A stretch of 18,472 bases of DNA, taken from an uncultured Porphyromonadaceae bacterium (GTDB lineage Bacteria > Bacteroidota > Bacteroidia > Bacteroidales > Muribaculaceae). The DNA lies in assembly GCA_947176285.1 (NCBI GenBank), contig CAMWQF010000021.1, positions 1 to 18,472 on the forward strand, given 5' to 3'. The notes beneath the pieces are model-generated. The model did no database searches. It had not been told where the DNA came from and saw nothing but the letters and a program-made list of their open reading frames with translations. Each line of letters opens with the position of its first letter. Position 1 is the stretch's first letter. The position numbers and the translations under genes were made by a program. Shown piece by piece: positions 15,042 to 18,472 of the stretch.

Positions 15042-16604
15042 ATGAGCGAATTGAGATACCCTATTGGAATGCAGACCTTCTCCAATATAGTTGAAGAGGG
15101 TTATACTTATGTCGACAAATCCATGTACATACCCTTGCTGATAAAGCAGGGCAAGTTCATTTTCCTTAGCCGTCCACGGCGGTTTGGGAAGAGTCTCATG
15201 CTTTCTACTTTGAAATCCTATTTCGAAGGGCGGCGAGACCTTTTCAAGGGACTTGCAGCAGATAGCATGGATTTGGACTGGACTCCAAGTCCTGTGTTAC
15301 GCTTCGATTTCAACGCTGAAGACTACAGTCAGGAAGAAGGGCTTAACCACATCATTAATGGATATTTAAGAGATTATGAGGAGATATATGGAAGAAAGTC
15401 AGAAGAAGATACAATATCCCAACGTTTCAAGTCACTTATAAAAGCTGCCTACGAAAAAACTGGCCGAAAGGTAGTTATTCTCATTGATGAATATGATAAA
15501 CCACTCTTATCCGTAGAGAAAAACGAACGTCTCTTTGAGAAAAACCAACAGTTGCTAAAAAGCTTCTATGGCAATCTCAAGACTATGGATGAATACATCC
15601 GATTCGCATTCATAACAGGCGTAGCACGATTCAGCAAAGTCAGCATTTTCAGTGACCTCAACAACCTCAAAGACATATCTATCGACAATACTTTCGCTGA
15701 TATCTGCGGATGGACTGAGAAGGAACTAATTGATAACTTCAGATCTGGAATTGAGTCTTTGGCTGAGGAACGGAAAGAGGATTTCGAGTCTACGCTGCTT
15801 GCGCTACGCGATTATTATGACGGTTATCTCTTCACTCCAAAAGGTTCAAGACTTTATAATCCTTTCAGTGTGCTCAATGCCCTTGACTCAAAGGAAATTG
15901 ATCCTTTTTGGTTCGCTACAGGAACCCCGACGTTCTTAGTTAAGCGCATTAAAGCCATGGGAACCTTTCCTCCTGACATCAATGGGAAAATGTGTTCAAA
16001 GAAAGAACTGACTGCTGTCGGGCTGAATGATTCCAATCCAATCCCACTGATGTTCCAGACCGGTTATCTGACTATATGGAGATATATTAGGGAAATTGAC
16101 CTCTATGAGCTTCGCTTTCCAAACCGAGAGGTGGAGATAGGTTTCTATACCGACCTTCTCCCTGTATATGCTCCCCCCACAGACAATCCTTACAGCCCTT
16201 TTAGCTTCCCACTCTTCAAAATCGATCTCTTCGAAGGGCGTCCGGACGACTTCATGCAGAGGCTTGCCACTCTACTGAAGGATCTTCCTGGCGAAGACCA
16301 CAGAGAATCCACCTATCGTGCCATTACCTATCTGCTTGCCGTGCTTTGCGGAACAAAGACCATTGCTGAGCATAATGGCTATAAAGGTCGCAGCGACATT
16401 GAGGTCGCCACAAGCAGCTACATATATCTCTTCGAATTCAAATACAACAATAGTGTCAGTGAGGCGATGGAGCAAATCCAATCACGGGACTATGCCGGTC
16501 GCTTCGCCCTCGACCCTCGGACTATCTATCTCATAGGAGCAAACTTCAACGAGAATAAGGAAAATCGAGGTCTCGAATACAAGATAGAGAGGGTTAGAAA
16601 CTGA
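15042..16604 (+). CDS. AAA-ATPase-like protein with C-terminal PD-(D/E)XK nuclease domain
   Basis: A 520-residue protein of the AAA-ATPase_like plus PDDEXK_9 (DUF1703) family. The N-terminus YPIGMQTFSNIVEEGYTYVDKS is the family hallmark, followed by Walker A SRPRRFGKS (43-51) and Walker B VVILIDEYDK (144-153). The C-terminal nuclease-like core has RSDIEV (D452) and FEFK (E465, K467), so the catalytic residues look intact. The family occurs in many copies per genome in Bacteroidales and its role is unproven; links to mobile DNA or defence have been suggested. Start ATG 15042 is chosen because the promoter covers 15021. It lies between a two-component system and a transporter that share operator sites, which suggests later insertion. 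Confidence 0.92.
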   Translation: MSELRYPIGMQTFSNIVEEGYTYVDKSMYIPLLIKQGKFIFLSRPRRFGKSLMLSTLKSYFEGRRDLFKGLAADSMDLDWTPSPVLRFDFNAEDYSQEEGLNHIINGYLRDYEEIYGRKSEEDTISQRFKSLIKAAYEKTGRKVVILIDEYDKPLLSVEKNERLFEKNQQLLKSFYGNLKTMDEYIRFAFITGVARFSKVSIFSDLNNLKDISIDNTFADICGWTEKELIDNFRSGIESLAEERKEDFESTLLALRDYYDGYLFTPKGSRLYNPFSVLNALDSKEIDPFWFATGTPTFLVKRIKAMGTFPPDINGKMCSKKELTAVGLNDSNPIPLMFQTGYLTIWRYIREIDLYELRFPNREVEIGFYTDLLPVYAPPTDNPYSPFSFPLFKIDLFEGRPDDFMQRLATLLKDLPGEDHRESTYRAITYLLAVLCGTKTIAEHNGYKGRSDIEVATSSYIYLFEFKYNNSVSEAMEQIQSRDYAGRFALDPRTIYLIGANFNENKENRGLEYKIERVRN

Positions 16605-16788
16605 ATAACGTGATATTCGCAAGTTCTTAAAAGATCGCGCATAAACCGCAAAAATTCCATGACTTTGGAAATCTTCGCGATTTGGTTTTTACGAGAACCA
16701 AAAGGCTTTCTGATGCTTCGCATCGACCGGAGAACGCTGAGAATAAGCGCAGTTCCTGCGATATGAAATTCTGATTCAATATTACCAT
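16605..16788. other. Intergenic stretch with several short hairpins
   Basis: ATCGCG near 16635 can pair with CGCGAT near 16677 and is followed by TTGGTTTTT, a possible weak terminator for the ATPase gene. Further on GATGC-TTC-GCATC (about 16711-16723) is a perfect small hairpin. No promoter, ribosome-binding site or signal-peptide coding sequence is visible in front of the next gene. Confidence 0.4.
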
Positions 16789-17724
16789 ATGACCGGGGAT
16801 GAATACAAGTCAATGGTGAAACGTAAATATGATGCGTTATCCGATTCCATAGCAAAATTGAATGCTCCTCAGGCCGTAAAGGATTATAAGATGCTCTCGC
16901 TTCAGAATGAAGTGCTCGAAGCAATGGCCAACTATAGGTATTTCCTTGAGCATAACTATCGCAATGTGCATGATGCATGGGAGCAAAGAGAACTTCCACC
17001 TGATTCGATACCAGGACGACTCACTGATGAAGACCTGAAGGACGTGACCATATGGTTTGACATTGACAATCCCAAGCTTCTTATGGAAGACAAGAGTATT
17101 GGGTCTCTTGATTGGAATGCACTTGGAGTAAAGGGAGATTTGTCTAAGTCAATAAATATGTATATAAAAATGGCATCACGTGCCAAAGACTCTTCTCTAT
17201 CCCAAGAAGATCTTGAGGAACTAAAGACATTGTCAAATCCATTCTTCGCTGCCGCTTGCGATTCAATGTATCAAAATTCAAAACGAGCATTGGCTAAAAT
17301 TAACTCAGTGGAGTGTTTCCGAGAAACTCCAAAAGTTGCGGATTCAGAGATTTTTGATGCAATCATCGCTGAGCATAAGGGAAAGGTTGTGATGGTAGAT
17401 CTTTGGAACACATGGTGCGGGCCATGTCGTGGAGCATTAAAGGCAACAGAGCCTCTTAAGGATAATGAACTTTCAGATAAAGACATAGTATGGATTTACA
17501 TTGCAGACGAAACATCGGATCCCAATAAATACCTTGAGATGATACCTAATATACGAGGTATTCACTATAAACTCACACGACCACAGATTGAGATCATCCG
17601 CGATCGTTTTGACGTAGATGGCATTCCATTCTATATTCTGGTGGATAGAGAAGGAAATGCTAAAGGAAGGCCAGATCTCCGTAATCATTCCAAATACATC
17701 AAAGCCATAAAGGAATTACTTTGA
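16789..17724 (+). CDS. Thioredoxin-like (TlpA/ResA type) protein, apparently missing its N-terminus
   Basis: 311 residues from ATG 16789. The last ~135 residues are a TlpA-like thioredoxin fold with VVMVDLWNTWCGPC (C210, C213) and the cis-proline region GIPFYILVD. Residues 1-170 are a charged helical segment like the middle of Bacteroidetes TlpA-family proteins, which normally start with a lipoprotein or signal peptide and a beta-rich N-terminal domain. Here there is neither: the frame is closed by TAA at 16744, and no ribosome-binding site precedes the ATG. Without export, the redox motif would sit in the wrong compartment. It may be a 5'-truncated remnant with an undamaged remainder, or a recently broken gene. 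Confidence 0.75.
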   Translation: MTGDEYKSMVKRKYDALSDSIAKLNAPQAVKDYKMLSLQNEVLEAMANYRYFLEHNYRNVHDAWEQRELPPDSIPGRLTDEDLKDVTIWFDIDNPKLLMEDKSIGSLDWNALGVKGDLSKSINMYIKMASRAKDSSLSQEDLEELKTLSNPFFAAACDSMYQNSKRALAKINSVECFRETPKVADSEIFDAIIAEHKGKVVMVDLWNTWCGPCRGALKATEPLKDNELSDKDIVWIYIADETSDPNKYLEMIPNIRGIHYKLTRPQIEIIRDRFDVDGIPFYILVDREGNAKGRPDLRNHSKYIKAIKELL

Positions 17725-17725
17725 T

Positions 17726-17761
17726 TTAGAGCCCATCTCATAAATTTGAGATGGGCTCTAA
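17726..17761 (+). terminator. Long perfect hairpin after the thioredoxin-like gene
   Basis: TTAGAGCCCATCTCA (17726-17740), loop of 6, TGAGATGGGCTCTAA (17747-17761): a 15-bp perfect stem starting one base after the stop codon. It lacks a good T run, so it may work as a transcript end or stability element together with the next hairpin. Confidence 0.65.
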
Positions 17762-17778
17762 TATTCGCACATCACTCG

Positions 17779-17811
17779 GGCGCCGGAAGGATTTTCTTTC
17801 GGCGTTTTTTT
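17779..17811 (+). terminator. Rho-independent terminator
   Basis: CGCCG (17781-17785) and CGGCG (17800-17804) close an imperfect stem with inner GAAG/CTTT pairing, followed by seven T. It separates the thioredoxin-like gene from the transporter promoter. Confidence 0.8.
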
Positions 17812-17828
17812 AATCATTTTTTCTTGAT

Positions 17829-17868
17829 TGTATGAAAATCATACAGAGAAGTGTATGATTTTCATACA
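17829..17868. promoter_or_regulatory. Paired 17-bp palindromic operator upstream of the ABC permease
   Basis: TGTATGAAAATCATACA (17829-17845) and TGTATGATTTTCATACA (17852-17868) are both perfect 7-base inverted repeats around three bases, and are reverse complements of each other. Centres are 23 bp apart, about 70 and 93 bp before the predicted start. They match the pair before the response regulator in sequence, spacing and the start of the linker (GA). Confidence 0.8.
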
Positions 17869-17894
17869 ATCTGCATTTTGAATGGAGTAAACTC

Positions 17895-17925
17895 TTTGCT
17901 CTTAGTTCATATTGCTTTATCTTTG
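17895..17925 (+). promoter_or_regulatory. ABC permease promoter
   Basis: TTTG (17895-17898), 19 nt, TATCTTTG (17918-17925): a full match. The predicted start near 17930 leaves a leader of about 34 nt before ATG 17964. Confidence 0.75.
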
Positions 17926-17963
17926 CAACATAATTCAAAGATTAAGAACTTAAAGACTAAGAC

Positions 17964-18472
17964 ATGAATATGATCTTACACAATCTAAAGGTTGCCGTAA
18001 GGAACCTGATGAAGTATAAACTTCAGACCACTATCAGCGTGCTAAGCATAGCAGTCGGTATCGTCACTCTCGCTTTCACACATTCGTTGATATCACGATT
18101 CCGCTTACCGGCAATCTTTAACGAAACTTACTATGATAGAGCATATCAGTTAGAGTTCTTTTCCGTTGAAGATGGACAACAAGCCAGGATCAACAATGAT
18201 ATAATACGTGCCATCAAGAAAGACGGAGGTCCGAGATGTGTAGAAAAAATCGCTGTACCAAACGGTCAGCCCGGAACCATAAACTCTGAGTTTCATTTAT
18301 TGGACTCTACTATACGTAAAGGTCATATTTTCGACATGATTATTGATCCAGCATATGCGGACTATGCAGGATTTCGTTCTGCAATCACCGGCAAGAAGAT
18401 CAAGGTATTGAAAGCAGGAGAAGCAATTATTAGTGAGAAGTTTGCAAAACGTGTCTTTCAGGATAAAAATCC
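17964..18472 (+). CDS. ABC transporter permease, FtsX/MacB type (3' end outside window)
   Basis: The first 169 codons from ATG 17964, open to the window end. It starts MNMILHNLKVAVRNLMKYK, then a membrane helix (about residues 22-43, TTISVLSIAVGIVTLAFTHS), then a soluble region: the usual opening of MacB-like permeases with a large periplasmic domain after the first helix. Such proteins drive efflux or envelope signalling with a separate ATPase, which would lie beyond the window. Its promoter carries the same paired palindrome as the response regulator gene, so it is a likely target of that two-component system; this class of kinase-regulator pair is often found beside such transporters. Confidence 0.85.
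   Translation, partial: MNMILHNLKVAVRNLMKYKLQTTISVLSIAVGIVTLAFTHSLISRFRLPAIFNETYYDRAYQLEFFSVEDGQQARINNDIIRAIKKDGGPRCVEKIAVPNGQPGTINSEFHLLDSTIRKGHIFDMIIDPAYADYAGFRSAITGKKIKVLKAGEAIISEKFAKRVFQDKN

Overview
The window looks like chromosomal DNA of a gut-type Bacteroidales bacterium, possibly Muribaculaceae. The reasons are the promoters, which repeatedly match the Bacteroidetes primary-sigma pattern (TTTG, 18-20 nt, TAnnTTTG); an anaerobic ribonucleotide reductase; a GH43-type glycosidase end; a secreted protein with a C-terminal sorting-like domain; and two ATPase families that are abundant in this order. The family assignment is inference from gene content. No rRNA, tRNA, CRISPR array or complete insertion sequence was seen.

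Layout. 1-732 is the C-terminal end of a GH43 glycosidase. 954-3654 is nrdD-nrdG, the oxygen-independent dNTP-making pair, with a clear promoter. 3717-3848 is an array of four 33-nt tandem repeats in front of a DUF4143-type AAA ATPase (3876-5057). On the minus strand, 5239-6492 encodes a secreted protein, preceded by a roughly 200-nt sequence that folds end to end into a 6S-like rod (6531-6756). 7043-7816 is an MNT-HEPN toxin-antitoxin pair, followed by a decayed second copy of its gene junction (7874-7998) fused to the same type of 33-nt repeat. 8081-13393 is a tight plus-strand run ftsY, rimO, isochorismate synthase and M13 peptidase, closed by a strong terminator.

The last third holds a minus-strand two-component system: a REC-Fis response regulator without an AAA+ domain and a one-membrane-segment kinase, overlapping by ATGA. 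Then come a PD-(D/E)XK/AAA ATPase (15042-16604), a thioredoxin-like gene that lacks its export and N-terminal part (16789-17724), and the start of an FtsX/MacB-like ABC permease (17964 to the window end).

The most striking regulatory signal is a 17-bp palindrome, TGTATGA-(AAA or TTT)-TCATACA. It occurs as a pair upstream of the response regulator and as a pair upstream of the ABC permease, with the same 23-bp centre-to-centre spacing and a similar distance to each predicted start. This suggests that the regulator controls itself and the transporter, and that the ATPase and truncated thioredoxin gene were inserted between parts of one older divergent locus.
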